From: JAIEPX01 sp963725255
GTDB taxonomy: Bacteria > Pseudomonadota > Gammaproteobacteria > JAIEPX01
Direction of reading: 5' to 3'
Assembly (NCBI GenBank): GCA_963725255.1
Contig: CAVRXV010000017.1
Span: 406,364-470,363 of the forward strand
DNA: 64,000 bases
In this document: positions 18,107 to 28,600 of the stretch, one piece after another
Position numbering within the stretch: position 1 is the first letter of the stretch
Layout: every line of letters starts with the position of its first letter
Notes under the pieces: generated by a model
Databases searched by the model: none
What the model saw: only the letters and a program-made list of their open reading frames with translations
Told to the model about the DNA's origin: nothing
Position numbers and translations under genes: made by a program

Positions 18107-19618
18107 ATGCGGATGTTGATCATTCCCTTCTGTTGTATTGCCATGGCTGGCTGTATGGTAGGGCCTAATTTTCATAGGCCGTCTGCCCCGCATGCGAAAC
18201 ATTATACCGAATCCCGACTTCCTTCAAAAACGGCGAATGCACCTTCTCTAAAAAACACAGGGAAAACGCAATATTTTGTCAACGGGCGAGATGTTCCTGC
18301 TGAATGGTGGACATTATTTCATTGCAGAGAATTAAACGAGCTTATCTGTGCCGGCTTAGCCAATAATCCGACGTTGCACGCCGCAAAAGCAGCATTACGT
18401 CAAGCTCAAGAGAATTGGAATGCGACATTCGGCTCTTTATTTTTCCCCAGTGTAGACGGACAAATTAATGGGGTACACCAACGTCAAACTAACTCACTAT
18501 TGGGTACTACAAATCCCGCATTAGGCTCTACCATTTTTACATTGTACAATGCCTCAATTAATATTTCCTATATGTTAGATTTATTTGGAGGAAATCGCAG
18601 ACAACTCGAAGCTTATTCTGCTCAAATTGATTATCAAAAATTTCTACTCGAAGCGGCTAAACTCACACTGGCATCGAATATAGTAACTACAGTCATTACG
18701 ATTGCTTCACTGGATGCGCAGATTTCTGCCACTGAAAGTATTCTTCGCGCACAAGAGGAACAACTCAATATTGTTAAGAAACAACTTAAATTAGGTGGCG
18801 CTTCAGGCATCGATGTGCTTACACAACAAACTCAAGTTGCACAAACTCTAGCTTTATTACCACCACTACAATTGAGTCTCGCAAAATCACGTGATGCATT
18901 ATCGTCACTCATCGGAAGAATTCCAAGTGAAAGTCACCTTCCCCATTTTGCATTACATCAATTTATATTACCTACTCAGCTACCAGTCAGCTTACCCTCC
19001 TCACTGGTTAATCAACGTCCAGATATTCGCGCACAAGAAGCATTACTACATGCAGCCAGCGCACAAATCGGTGTTGCTACAGCCAATTTATTACCCAAAG
19101 TGACTCTCACAGATAGCTTCGGTTGGAATAGTAATAATCTTGCAAAATTATTTTCTCCATCGAATGTTATTTGGAATTATGGTGCTGCGATTTTACAACC
19201 TATTTTTCATGGAGGCGCATTGTTCGCACAACGTCGTGCAGCAATAGCAGCGTTTCAGCAAGCTGCCGCTTATTATCGTCAAACTGTGTTACAAGCTTTT
19301 CAAAATGTTGCTGATTCTTTAGAAGCTTTAAAAAATGACGCGATCGCTTTAGATGCTCAAAGTAAAGCTGAAATTGCAGCGAAGAAAACACTGCTTATCA
19401 CTGAAAAACAATTTAAACTTGGTGGAGTCAGTTATCTTTCATTGCTGAATGCACAACAACAATATCAAAAATCGACAATCAATCGCATTCAAGCTCAGGC
19501 GGCCCGTCTCGCAGATACTGCAGCTCTTTACCAAGCACTGGGTGGCGGCTGGTGGATCTGTGATTCTTACAACGCTAAACAAACTGTCACAATCTCATAC
19601 AGGAGATTTTCTCGATGA
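18107..19618 (+). CDS. RND efflux outer-membrane lipoprotein (NodT/OprM family)
   Basis: 503 residues from ATG at 18107 (MRMLIIPFCCIAMAGC), chosen because it gives a lipoprotein signal with lipobox AMAGC and AAGGA lies 8 bases upstream; the longer frame from 18053 would bury the signal. Two OEP repeats are visible (ELICAGLANNPTLHAAKAAL and SLVNQRPDIRAQEALLHAAS). It forms the trimeric TolC-like exit duct. It is first in the operon and its stop overlaps the adaptor start by four bases (ATGA). Confidence 0.93.
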   Translation: MRMLIIPFCCIAMAGCMVGPNFHRPSAPHAKHYTESRLPSKTANAPSLKNTGKTQYFVNGRDVPAEWWTLFHCRELNELICAGLANNPTLHAAKAALRQAQENWNATFGSLFFPSVDGQINGVHQRQTNSLLGTTNPALGSTIFTLYNASINISYMLDLFGGNRRQLEAYSAQIDYQKFLLEAAKLTLASNIVTTVITIASLDAQISATESILRAQEEQLNIVKKQLKLGGASGIDVLTQQTQVAQTLALLPPLQLSLAKSRDALSSLIGRIPSESHLPHFALHQFILPTQLPVSLPSSLVNQRPDIRAQEALLHAASAQIGVATANLLPKVTLTDSFGWNSNNLAKLFSPSNVIWNYGAAILQPIFHGGALFAQRRAAIAAFQQAAAYYRQTVLQAFQNVADSLEALKNDAIALDAQSKAEIAAKKTLLITEKQFKLGGVSYLSLLNAQQQYQKSTINRIQAQAARLADTAALYQALGGGWWICDSYNAKQTVTISYRRFSR

Positions 19619-20742
19619 ATAAAAGAATGATAATCATGCTCGTTGGTGTAGGCATATTATTTGGTGGCATTGTTGGATACAAAACATTTTCGAATATTAT
19701 GCTTAAACGATTTTTGGCATCCAGAGAAAATATTGCTACTGTTTCGGCTATGAAAGCCGAAACTTCTCCGTGGCAATCTCAACAAAAATATTACGGTAGT
19801 TTAAAACCCTATCAAGGGGTAAATATTACAGCGGAACTCAGCGGATTAGTACAAAAAATTTATTTCAAATCCGGATCTATAATTAAAAAAGGTGATACAA
19901 TCGTTCAACAAAATGCCAATACTGATCTTGCATTACTTCATTCATTAGAAGCTAACACTGCTCTCGCTAAAATTACTTTGCAACGCGACACTGCACAATA
20001 TGCTATTCAAGCCATAAGCAAAGCAACCCTTGATGCTGATAGGGCAAATTTTAAAAGTCTAGAAGCCCAAACTGAACAACAAGCAGCCGTTGTCAGAAAA
20101 AAATCTATTCGAGCGCCTTTTTCTGGACAACTTGGCATTGTCGAAATCAATGAAGGACAATTTTTAAATCCTGGAGATACTATTGCCCCCCTTCAGGATC
20201 TCTCAAAAATCTACGCAGATTTCTACGTACCTCAACAACAAGTTACAACCATGCAAGTGGGACAGCCAGTTCGTCTGAACATTGATACATTCCCCAATCG
20301 CACTTTTGAAGGAAAAGTAACAACCATCAATCCTGTTGTCGACAGCAATACTCGCAACGTAAAAGTAGAAGCAACGTTACCCAATCCACACAACGAACTT
20401 CTTCCGGGAATGTTTGCAACCATCGTAATCGAAACGGGTGAACCTCAGAAATTTATTACATTGCCACAAACAGCCATCAGTTTTAATCCTTACGGCGATG
20501 TGATTTTCACAATTCAAGAAAAAGGAAAAGATAAAAAAGACAAACCCATTTATATTGTGACTCAACGTTTTGTTACGACCGGCGAAACTCGCGGTGATCA
20601 AGTAACAATTTTGAAAGGAATCAAAGTCGGAGATCGTGTAGTAACCAGCGGACAATTAAAACTGAAAAACGGCGCTCGTGTGAATATTAATAATTCCGTA
20701 GTGCCAACCAATAATCCATCTCCAAACACCAAGGAAGAATAA
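19615..20742 (+). CDS. RND efflux periplasmic adaptor (membrane fusion protein)
   Basis: 375 residues. It has an N-terminal membrane anchor (about residues 5-25), a split biotinyl-lipoyl domain (ITAELSGLVQKIYFKSGSII and IRAPFSGQLGIVEINEGQFL), a short helical hairpin between, then beta-barrel and membrane-proximal domains ending RVVTSGQLKLKNGARVNINN. It links the inner-membrane pump to the outer duct. The gene is coupled to the duct gene by a 4-bp overlap and precedes the pump gene by 10 bp. Confidence 0.94.
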   Translation: MNKRMIIMLVGVGILFGGIVGYKTFSNIMLKRFLASRENIATVSAMKAETSPWQSQQKYYGSLKPYQGVNITAELSGLVQKIYFKSGSIIKKGDTIVQQNANTDLALLHSLEANTALAKITLQRDTAQYAIQAISKATLDADRANFKSLEAQTEQQAAVVRKKSIRAPFSGQLGIVEINEGQFLNPGDTIAPLQDLSKIYADFYVPQQQVTTMQVGQPVRLNIDTFPNRTFEGKVTTINPVVDSNTRNVKVEATLPNPHNELLPGMFATIVIETGEPQKFITLPQTAISFNPYGDVIFTIQEKGKDKKDKPIYIVTQRFVTTGETRGDQVTILKGIKVGDRVVTSGQLKLKNGARVNINNSVVPTNNPSPNTKEE

Positions 20743-20752
20743 TAGGGACTTA

Positions 20753-23700
20753 ATGATGAAATTTACCGACCTCTACATCAAGCGCCCCGTATTAGCTACT
20801 GTTGTATCGTTGCTTATTCTTGTACTGGGTCTTCGATCAATGTTTTCACTTCCGATTTTACAATTCCCTCGTACTGAAAATGCTGTTGTTACTGTCACTA
20901 CAACTTACGTTGGTGCGGATACCGACGTCATTGCAGGCTTTATCACAACACCTTTGGAAAATTCTATAGCGCAAGCTAATGGTATAGATTATTTAACATC
21001 AAGTAGCCTCTTAGGTAGAAGTACGATTCAAGCTTATTTGAACCTCAATTATGATTCCAATAAGGCCTTAAGTGAAATCAATACCAAGGTCAATGCTGTA
21101 ATTAATCAATTACCGAAAAATTCTCAGGTTCCCGTTATTACAGTCGATATCGGACAAACTATTGATGCGATGTATATGAGTTTTTACAGCGATTTTCTAC
21201 CTCGAAACAAAGTCACTGATTACTTAGTTCGCGTCGTTCAACCTAAACTACAAGCGGTAAATGGTGTTCAAATAGCAGAAATATTAGGAGGAAGACAAAT
21301 TGCAATGCGTATTTGGCTCGATCCTGCAAAACTTTCTGCTTATCAAATTACAGCGGCTGACGTTTCCGCAGCACTAGCAAATAATGATATTGTTTCTGCC
21401 ATTGGTCGTACTCATGGTCAGATGATGACAGTGAATCTCAGTGCAAAAACTGATCTTAATTCCGTAGAAGAATTTAAAAATCTGATCGTTAAAACCCAAA
21501 ATGGCGCCATTGTGAGATTACGTGATGTCGGTGAGGTTTCTCTTGGCGCTCAAAATTACGACACGAATGTCCAATTTAACGATACATCATCCGTTTATAT
21601 TGGAATAAAAGTGGCTCCGTCAGCCAATGTATTAAATGTAATTGCTGACATAAGAGAAATATTCCCTGACATCGTTAAGAATCTCCCGACGGGTATAGAA
21701 GGAAAAATTGTTTATGACTCCACAAAATTCATTCATAGTTCTATCCATGAAGTAGTGAAATCATTAATTGAAGCCCTCATCATTGTAACCATAGTGATTT
21801 TTTTATTTTTAGGCTCAATACGATCTGTGATTATTCCCGTTCTAGCTATTCCGCTATCTTTGATCGGTGCTTTTTTGATCATGGAGCTTTTGCACTTTTC
21901 AACAAACCTACTCACTCTATTGGCACTAGTTTTAGCGATTGGATTAGTTGTTGATGATGCAATTATTGTTGTCGAAAACGTACAGCGACACATGGAAAAT
22001 GGTTTATCGCGATTACAAGCTTCGCTATTAGGTGCTCGTGAATTAGCGAATCCGATTATAGCAATTTCAGTCGTACTGATTGCAGTATTTATTCCTATTG
22101 GATTTATGGGCGGATTAACAGGGGCGTTATTTACTGAGTTTGCGTTTACTTTAGCAGGTGCTGTAGGTGTATCAGCCATCGTTGCACTCACACTTTCACC
22201 CATGATGTGCTCTCGATTTCTTCGAGAATCTAACCACGATAGTCGTTTTCATGCTTATATCAACGATCATTTCAATCGTCTCCATAAAAGTTATGAAAAA
22301 CATTTGCATCATTCTCTGAATAATTTAGCTGTCACTGCTGTATTTGCTGCCATTATTTTTCTTAGCATCGGTTATTTATATTCCACATCTAAAAGTGAAC
22401 TTGCACCGCAAGAAGATCAAGGCGTAGTCATTTCACAACTAACCACATCACCCAACGCAACCATTGATCAAACTCAACTTTATGCAGATCAGATCTATAA
22501 AATTTATCGCAGCTTCCCTGAAACGGATGCTGTATTCGCACTGGTAGGCGCTTCTGGATTAAATTCAGCAATTAACGGCATGATTTTAAAGCCCTGGGAT
22601 GAACGTGATCGCACATCAAATCAAATTCAACCACTCGTTCAAGCGCAATTAGATCAAATTTCTGGCGGTAAAGCGGCGGCTTTTCAATTGCCATCATTAC
22701 CCGGCGCACGAGGATTGCCTATTCAATTTGTAATACAGACAACAGAATCCTTTGAGCGCTTAAATGAAGTGGCACAAGAAGTCATGCATCAAGCAATGAA
22801 TTCAGGTCTGTTTTTATTTATGGACAGTGATCTCAAAATTGATCAAGCCCAATCAAATGTACTGATAGATCGAGATAAAGCATCTCAGCTTGGATTTACA
22901 ATGCAAGATATTGCAAGCGCATTAGGATCTGCTCTCAGTAGTAATTATATTAATTATTTTAATTTTAGTGGCCGGTCATATCAAGTCATTCCACAAGTCG
23001 CACGTAATGATCGCCTTAATGATTCACAATTATTAAATTATTACGTTACCAGTGCCAATGGCGCATCGATTCCCCTATCAACGATTGCAAAAGTTGAAAC
23101 AGTGGTAGTTCCAGAATCGCTTAATCATTTTCAACAAATAAATTCCGCGACAATTAGTGCAGTCGCTGCACCAGGAGTCACAATGGGTACAGCGCTTGAC
23201 GAATTAAAAAATTCGGCACAGCCCATTTTACCTCAAGGTTACACCATCGAATATGCCGCGCAATCGCGACAATTTAAGCAAGAAGGAACAGCGCTATTAG
23301 TAACCTTCTTTTTTGCACTGGTCATTATTTTTCTTTCATTAGCGGCTCTTTTCGAAAGCTTTCGCGATCCGCTCACAGTCCTCATTAGCGTCCCAATGTC
23401 AATTTGTGGGGCCATGATTTTTGTCAGTCTAGGAATCGGTGGTGCGACGCTCAATATTTACACTGAAGTGGGGCTAGTCACGCTCATCGGCTTGATCAGT
23501 AAACATGGCATATTGATCGTTCAATTTGCCAACGATCTTCAAAAAGAAGGTAAAAATAAGCGTGAAGCCATCGAAATGGCAGCCGGTATTCGATTGCGTC
23601 CCATCCTAATGACCAGTACTGCCATGGTGGTCGGCGTTTTCCCTCTCATTTTTGCCAGTGGCGCCGGGGCCCTCAGCCGATTCAGTATAGGTCTTGTCAT

Positions 23701-23815
23701 CGCTTCGGGGATCTCAATAGGCACCCTGTTTACCCTATTCGTCGTCCCTGCTATGTACATGTTCCTTGCTGAGAAGCATACCCCCGAGATAGACGCAGCT
23801 CCAGAAGCGCTTTGA
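20753..23815 (+). CDS. RND multidrug efflux pump (HAE-1/AcrB type)
   Basis: 1020 residues, the standard length, with 12 membrane segments and two large periplasmic loops. TM4 carries the proton-relay Asp pair in AIGLVVDDAIIVVENV near residue 400. The C-terminal half shows TEVGLVTLIGLISKHGILIV. An ATG three bases downstream is an equally good start. With the two upstream genes it forms a complete tripartite exporter; no regulator is adjacent, so control is unknown. A short diverged copy of its 3' end occurs at 28601-28658. Confidence 0.95.
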   Translation: MMKFTDLYIKRPVLATVVSLLILVLGLRSMFSLPILQFPRTENAVVTVTTTYVGADTDVIAGFITTPLENSIAQANGIDYLTSSSLLGRSTIQAYLNLNYDSNKALSEINTKVNAVINQLPKNSQVPVITVDIGQTIDAMYMSFYSDFLPRNKVTDYLVRVVQPKLQAVNGVQIAEILGGRQIAMRIWLDPAKLSAYQITAADVSAALANNDIVSAIGRTHGQMMTVNLSAKTDLNSVEEFKNLIVKTQNGAIVRLRDVGEVSLGAQNYDTNVQFNDTSSVYIGIKVAPSANVLNVIADIREIFPDIVKNLPTGIEGKIVYDSTKFIHSSIHEVVKSLIEALIIVTIVIFLFLGSIRSVIIPVLAIPLSLIGAFLIMELLHFSTNLLTLLALVLAIGLVVDDAIIVVENVQRHMENGLSRLQASLLGARELANPIIAISVVLIAVFIPIGFMGGLTGALFTEFAFTLAGAVGVSAIVALTLSPMMCSRFLRESNHDSRFHAYINDHFNRLHKSYEKHLHHSLNNLAVTAVFAAIIFLSIGYLYSTSKSELAPQEDQGVVISQLTTSPNATIDQTQLYADQIYKIYRSFPETDAVFALVGASGLNSAINGMILKPWDERDRTSNQIQPLVQAQLDQISGGKAAAFQLPSLPGARGLPIQFVIQTTESFERLNEVAQEVMHQAMNSGLFLFMDSDLKIDQAQSNVLIDRDKASQLGFTMQDIASALGSALSSNYINYFNFSGRSYQVIPQVARNDRLNDSQLLNYYVTSANGASIPLSTIAKVETVVVPESLNHFQQINSATISAVAAPGVTMGTALDELKNSAQPILPQGYTIEYAAQSRQFKQEGTALLVTFFFALVIIFLSLAALFESFRDPLTVLISVPMSICGAMIFVSLGIGGATLNIYTEVGLVTLIGLISKHGILIVQFANDLQKEGKNKREAIEMAAGIRLRPILMTSTAMVVGVFPLIFASGAGALSRFSIGLVIASGISIGTLFTLFVVPAMYMFLAEKHTPEIDAAPEAL

Positions 23816-23818
23816 TCT

Positions 23819-26800
23819 TTATACCATACCTGGAATTGTAGTCTGTTCTGTAATAGTTAGAGCCGGCACAGCCTCATCACGCTGCAATTTTTTCTTATGT
23901 ACTAACAACTGATCCACACGACTTAGATACGCTCTCATACAGGCAATAAATTCATTGCTATTGTCAACGGGCTTGAAAAAAGGAATATTAATACTCGACA
24001 CGACATGTTTCACTGACGATGCTATCTGTTCAAGCTCTGATCGTATTGCTTGATAGGTTTGGTGAATGAGTTTTTCGTTAGGTAATTCACTCAGCACATT
24101 TTCTTGAAAAGAGAAGTAGTTATACATAATTGATGTAACGTTATAAAAAAGATTTAATGGGTCAACGATACTACATTGATTAGTATTACAATCCCTAATA
24201 CATTCTTTGCATAAAAAGTTAAACAAATGTTTCGATCCTGGGATTTTACCTCTGAATAAACTTAGCAATTCATCGTACCTTTTGTTATCTAAGGATAATT
24301 CAAATATTGAATAAACATGCATTAACGTATAATGTATTATCCAATCGGAATCTAATAACGTCGATAATTTTGCTTGTACTCTTGGCCTAGAATAGCCGGA
24401 GCACCACAATGCATACGCCTGTAACTGATATTCAGAGGAATTAATAGCTCTATAGTCAATCCCATCTAATATTCTGAGAATAAATTCCTCGCCCCGACTA
24501 GCCGCTAGTTGTACGATTTCCGGAGTTAATTCAGTGTCATGCTCTAATAATAACGTAGTAACTCGTGTTGGCCATCCGGATTTCGCTGCACTACTAAGTG
24601 CTTGAGTTTTTAATTCCTGAGTAAAGTCAAAATGAGTTAATAAATACTCAACTACTTTTTCATTACCATCAAAAGCGGCTATTGCAAGCGAAGTAGTTCC
24701 TTTACAATCATCTGCAGCAGTATCATTGGGTTGAGCGCCAAGACGTACGAGACAATAGGATTTTTCATGATTACATGTTGTTAATGCCTCATGAAATCGC
24801 TCATCCAAAATTCTCTGCCATTTGATTCGACGACCTTCATCGCTGGTAATTATTTTACTCAACTCATGGATACTCTCGAAGCACTCTTCATTTATTTCAT
24901 TGAGTAAAATACAATAAAAAATATTGTCACGGAATAACACTGGACCATTATCAGATTGATATACTGAGTAAAGTATGGATAGTCCATTTTTCTCTAGAAG
25001 AATCTTAATAATTTGCTTGAAAATCTTAGCGCTTGTATCATAGAAAGCAATTCCTGGAAGCTCACCATAAACAGAGTCAATAAACTCCAAAATCAGTGCA
25101 ATACCTTTTACAGGGTTATGATCATCTCTATCAAGATGATTGTATTGTTGTAAATAATGGATTAATCGATAGACCGCGAGATCGGGTCTTTTCAAATAAA
25201 GAGCTTGTATAAACAACCTGGCAATACTCTGAAGGCTATTTTGAGTATCAACAGCCGGCATATGCTCAATGAATTTATCGAGTATTTGGGCAGCTTCAGC
25301 ATTATGAGTCGCATGAGCTAAATCACGCGCAATAAAACAACGCGAATAAAATGCACGAGTGTGCTCGCCTTGGGATTCAAAGTTGATTAACTTTGGAAGA
25401 AGGTCATTTAAACCTTGCTCTACAGCAAAATATAAAGTCGACTCTATTCCACATTGAAACTCCCTACAAAAAGGCTTTGCACCTGCATCTAATAATTTTA
25501 GCGCAACATTAACCTCCTTATTACGAAAGGCTTCTAATAGAGCAAACCCGTACTCAGCGCTATCTTTTTCATCGGCAGGAAATTGAGTAAACACAGTCAC
25601 AGTTTCCCAATCTTTTTTCTGAGCTGAAGCTACTATCGCTCCATTGCCCGCCCACGTAATTGATAAATCGATTCCATGATGAAGCAGGAAATTCACCTCT
25701 TTTGAGGCACCTTGATAGGTGGCTTTATACAATAACTGCGTGAGTAACATTTTATCAATACCAGCATATTCTATGACACAACCTCTTATCAGCTCCCAGT
25801 TTTTTTCATCCGCCGCATCTAATAATACTTTGTCAAAACCTATAAAGTTAATTTGTTGCGGAGTACCATTTACCACTAAATAATGAATGAAATTATCATC
25901 ATGATACTTAATTTTGCCGACATCAACGTTGGTTCTTTCAATCAGCACTTGAGCCATCTCAAACTTTTCTGTTAAAATCAGATCACAGATAATTGGCTCC
26001 AATTCCTCTACCGTTATAACTTGTAAAAATTTATTAACGTATTTCTCATAATAGTCTTTTTGAAAATCGTTACCACTCATTGAGCAATTTTTTGTTAATT
26101 TCTCTAGAGCTAGAAGTCCGTATTTTATTATAAATTGCTTTAAAGAATCCTCTCCATCGACCATAGATTCTATAAATAATGAGTCCATATCAAAAAGGCT
26201 TGGGCAAGTAGTCTGGGTCAATACATAGGAGTATTTGCCCTCCAACCACCGCATTGCTTTCTGATCAGATCTAAACTCGGCACAATCATGTGCTAGACGA
26301 ATTAGCGTTTCGACCACTTCAGATTTTGTTTTGTTTTTACTTAAGTTTTTGAAAATCTTTTGCAGGCATTCAATAGTATCACGATACGCAATCACAAGCA
26401 GTATCGACGAGCCTATAACCTGATTGAAGTCGGCTTCAAAATTGCGTCTTACCAAATTTAGCAACTCCATTACAAGGTCATCTGTATCATAGTGTTTAAT
26501 ACATTCTTTGAGTCCAAAACAATAATCTTGCAAATCGAGACGGGGCTGATAGCGGAGAAAAATCGAAACCAAACTACCGTGCCCCTCTTGAATGAGCTTT
26601 TTAAATGCGACTTTCCCCTGTAGAGATTGCGCAGCCCCCATTTCTAACAAACAGCCTGCTTCTATATAATGCTTTGTTTTGTAGGCATCTAACAATAAAG
26701 ATCCTAAACAATCGATATCAATTCCAGGATATTCCTTCAGACATAGCTTAATAATGACCCAGCGGTTTCGAAATGAGGCCATCAGTAACATTTCTTTCAA

Positions 26801-28285
26801 CCCCATGAAGTTCATGTGACGTGGATTTCCATGTTGAATTATCCATTCTGCTAAGGGGCCATAAATATAATTCGAATCGCGTATATTGGTTTTTGTGTCT
26901 TTGATAACGGTTTCAGCAATTTCGAAGGCTTCGATTTTGATCAGTTCAGATATAACTCCATCATTTTGTTTAATTCGACCCTTTTGTATCAATGTTGTAA
27001 ACACTTGCTGAGTAACTTCGGCAGTTTTAGTATTTCTTGATTCCAATAGACGCAATAACAACCTTCCACGCTTCGATCTTAAAAGTTGCTCGGCTAAAGA
27101 TACTCCTTGCGCAACTTCATCGAGTAAATGTTGACTCGTAATTTCATCAAGACCCAATAAAAACTCATAGTCACCATTTTTGTATTTTTTATTTTTTAGA
27201 GCTGGCGTATTTAAGATAGCAAGCGCTTGATCTTGATCTTTTCGCTGCATCGCTTCAGAATATATCATCATCCTATGTTTGAAAACACCTAAACCTTTTT
27301 GGCCGTTTTTTTTCTCTATTCTTTCAGGCAAATAAAATAGTATGGGTATTCTAAAATTGGGGTTTATTTTAATATTATGTCTAGAGGCATAGTCTTTCAG
27401 TTCTTTTAAGAGCTCTTGTGCAAAATGATAGGCCAATAATCGAGCTTCCAATGTATCAGAACAAATGCTCACAACAGATCTATAAGGATTAAAACGCAAT
27501 CTGGCCAAGAATTCATTGGTTCTATATTCTTTTTCTCTTGCAATAAGATTGGCGCGTTTAAATGCTTCGAATTCTTCATGAGAATATAAAATTTTCTCGC
27601 CTTTACTCTCTCTGTGAAAATGGCTCTCTTTTGCAGATTGCACATATTCATGCTCAAATACCCGACCTACAGTCCCAGAATCTCTGATAAGGCCTCTATG
27701 AATCAACACATCGTTTTCATGAGTCAATAAACCATATAAACGGATTTCCCTCACTTGAGAAAACCCAAAAGCGCGACTTTGCGTTTCTTTATCAATAAAT
27801 GTACACGATTGAATCTGTGAATACTGAGCTTTCTCTGAAGGCATATGCTTAGGTTTTCTTTTAGCCCTTTCAACAATCTCACCTTGGGGAGTAATGAGAT
27901 ATTGTTTTCTTTCACTCGGTCGTAAATTTTGACGTCTTAGGCCATGCTCTCCAGGAAAGAGTCCTTTAATAAAAGCATGACTATAATCAAACTCATCTGC
28001 ACGCAGTGTCTTTATAAAATAATGATCAGGAATAAGCTCTGATAATAGACCTTCTCTTGAATGGCTAATAAATAATCTGTAAAAATGATATTGATCACTC
28101 GTCACAATCACTGAATTATTTTCGACTCGTGGGTAATGATCTTCGAGTATAGGGAAAAAAGAGTGTAAAAATTGAAGCATGCTTTGCGCTGTTTCTTTTT
28201 CAGCGAAATGAAACTGAACGATACCCTCAGACTCCAACACTGATATTGTATACTGTGAATTTTCATTTTTAGATTCTTGATTCAT
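23819..28285 (-). CDS. Large ankyrin-type protein, intact member of a local four-copy family
   Basis: 1488 residues, no signal peptide. Residues ~1-400 form a domain shared with three neighbouring paralogues but of unknown function; hallmarks are CTFIDKETQSRAFGFSQ, LYGLLTHENDVLIHRGLIRD, LARLRFNPYRSVVSICSDTL and NPNFRIPILFYLPERI. The rest is helical-repeat rich. Clear ankyrin-like units include SAEYGFALLEAFRNKEVNVA and GTTSLAIAAFDGNEKVVEYL (around 1195-1280). Such proteins often act inside host cells; translocation here is inference. The start has AGGTGA 6-7 bases upstream. Its stop is 3 bp from that of the RND pump. It is the only intact copy, so it defines the full length. Confidence 0.85.
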   Translation of the reverse strand: MNQESKNENSQYTISVLESEGIVQFHFAEKETAQSMLQFLHSFFPILEDHYPRVENNSVIVTSDQYHFYRLFISHSREGLLSELIPDHYFIKTLRADEFDYSHAFIKGLFPGEHGLRRQNLRPSERKQYLITPQGEIVERAKRKPKHMPSEKAQYSQIQSCTFIDKETQSRAFGFSQVREIRLYGLLTHENDVLIHRGLIRDSGTVGRVFEHEYVQSAKESHFHRESKGEKILYSHEEFEAFKRANLIAREKEYRTNEFLARLRFNPYRSVVSICSDTLEARLLAYHFAQELLKELKDYASRHNIKINPNFRIPILFYLPERIEKKNGQKGLGVFKHRMMIYSEAMQRKDQDQALAILNTPALKNKKYKNGDYEFLLGLDEITSQHLLDEVAQGVSLAEQLLRSKRGRLLLRLLESRNTKTAEVTQQVFTTLIQKGRIKQNDGVISELIKIEAFEIAETVIKDTKTNIRDSNYIYGPLAEWIIQHGNPRHMNFMGLKEMLLMASFRNRWVIIKLCLKEYPGIDIDCLGSLLLDAYKTKHYIEAGCLLEMGAAQSLQGKVAFKKLIQEGHGSLVSIFLRYQPRLDLQDYCFGLKECIKHYDTDDLVMELLNLVRRNFEADFNQVIGSSILLVIAYRDTIECLQKIFKNLSKNKTKSEVVETLIRLAHDCAEFRSDQKAMRWLEGKYSYVLTQTTCPSLFDMDSLFIESMVDGEDSLKQFIIKYGLLALEKLTKNCSMSGNDFQKDYYEKYVNKFLQVITVEELEPIICDLILTEKFEMAQVLIERTNVDVGKIKYHDDNFIHYLVVNGTPQQINFIGFDKVLLDAADEKNWELIRGCVIEYAGIDKMLLTQLLYKATYQGASKEVNFLLHHGIDLSITWAGNGAIVASAQKKDWETVTVFTQFPADEKDSAEYGFALLEAFRNKEVNVALKLLDAGAKPFCREFQCGIESTLYFAVEQGLNDLLPKLINFESQGEHTRAFYSRCFIARDLAHATHNAEAAQILDKFIEHMPAVDTQNSLQSIARLFIQALYLKRPDLAVYRLIHYLQQYNHLDRDDHNPVKGIALILEFIDSVYGELPGIAFYDTSAKIFKQIIKILLEKNGLSILYSVYQSDNGPVLFRDNIFYCILLNEINEECFESIHELSKIITSDEGRRIKWQRILDERFHEALTTCNHEKSYCLVRLGAQPNDTAADDCKGTTSLAIAAFDGNEKVVEYLLTHFDFTQELKTQALSSAAKSGWPTRVTTLLLEHDTELTPEIVQLAASRGEEFILRILDGIDYRAINSSEYQLQAYALWCSGYSRPRVQAKLSTLLDSDWIIHYTLMHVYSIFELSLDNKRYDELLSLFRGKIPGSKHLFNFLCKECIRDCNTNQCSIVDPLNLFYNVTSIMYNYFSFQENVLSELPNEKLIHQTYQAIRSELEQIASSVKHVVSSINIPFFKPVDNSNEFIACMRAYLSRVDQLLVHKKKLQRDEAVPALTITEQTTIPGMV

Positions 28286-28389
28286 AACTATTCACCTGCA
28301 ATCTTATAATCTGCGTCTGGAATTTAATTTCCACTCTCTATCGTCAATATTAAATATCTTACTGATTCTTCAGTGGCCTTACAAAACTA

Positions 28390-28470
28390 TCACATCATCT
28401 TATGTTCTTGGTCATAAGTATCATCACTTTTAGAGGGTTGGGTTGCTTCAGCATTATCAATCTTCTTCAT
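28390..28470 (-). pseudogene. 26-codon remnant of a duplicated CaaX-type gene
   Basis: Reads MKKIDNAEATQPSKSDDTYD then QEHKMM and a stop. The start (MKK) and ~80 bases of upstream sequence match those of the gene starting at 35770. The end (DQEHKMM, TGA) resembles that gene's end (DQQECVLM, TGA). It therefore looks like a duplicate that lost nearly its whole interior, including the prenylation cysteine. Whether it is translated is unknown. Confidence 0.55.
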
Positions 28471-28507
28471 AATCGATACTCATCTCTTTATTGTGACTGG
28501 GACCTAT

Positions 28508-28536
28508 TTTATACCATAATTAAGCAGAATACTCAA
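28508..28536 (-). promoter_or_regulatory. Predicted promoter, duplicated copy
   Basis: On the minus strand TTGAGT (28536-28531), 17-base spacer, TATAAA (28513-28508). The same boxes, spacer length and flanks occur at 35808-35836, so the promoter was kept after duplication. Confidence 0.65.
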
Positions 28537-28600
28537 GTAGTTTGTATAACCACATAGATTTTTATTATATTAACATAACTATTATTTCAAATATATCCTG

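Noticed and set aside
17933..18202. 89-codon minus-strand ORF between the glycosyltransferase and efflux genes
   Set aside because: It reads through the GGGGTCAAGTCT palindrome and the antisense of the lipoprotein signal; not a credible protein.
21733..22203. 156-codon minus-strand ORF inside the RND pump gene
   Set aside because: Antisense shadow of a strongly conserved membrane protein gene; no start signal or family resemblance.
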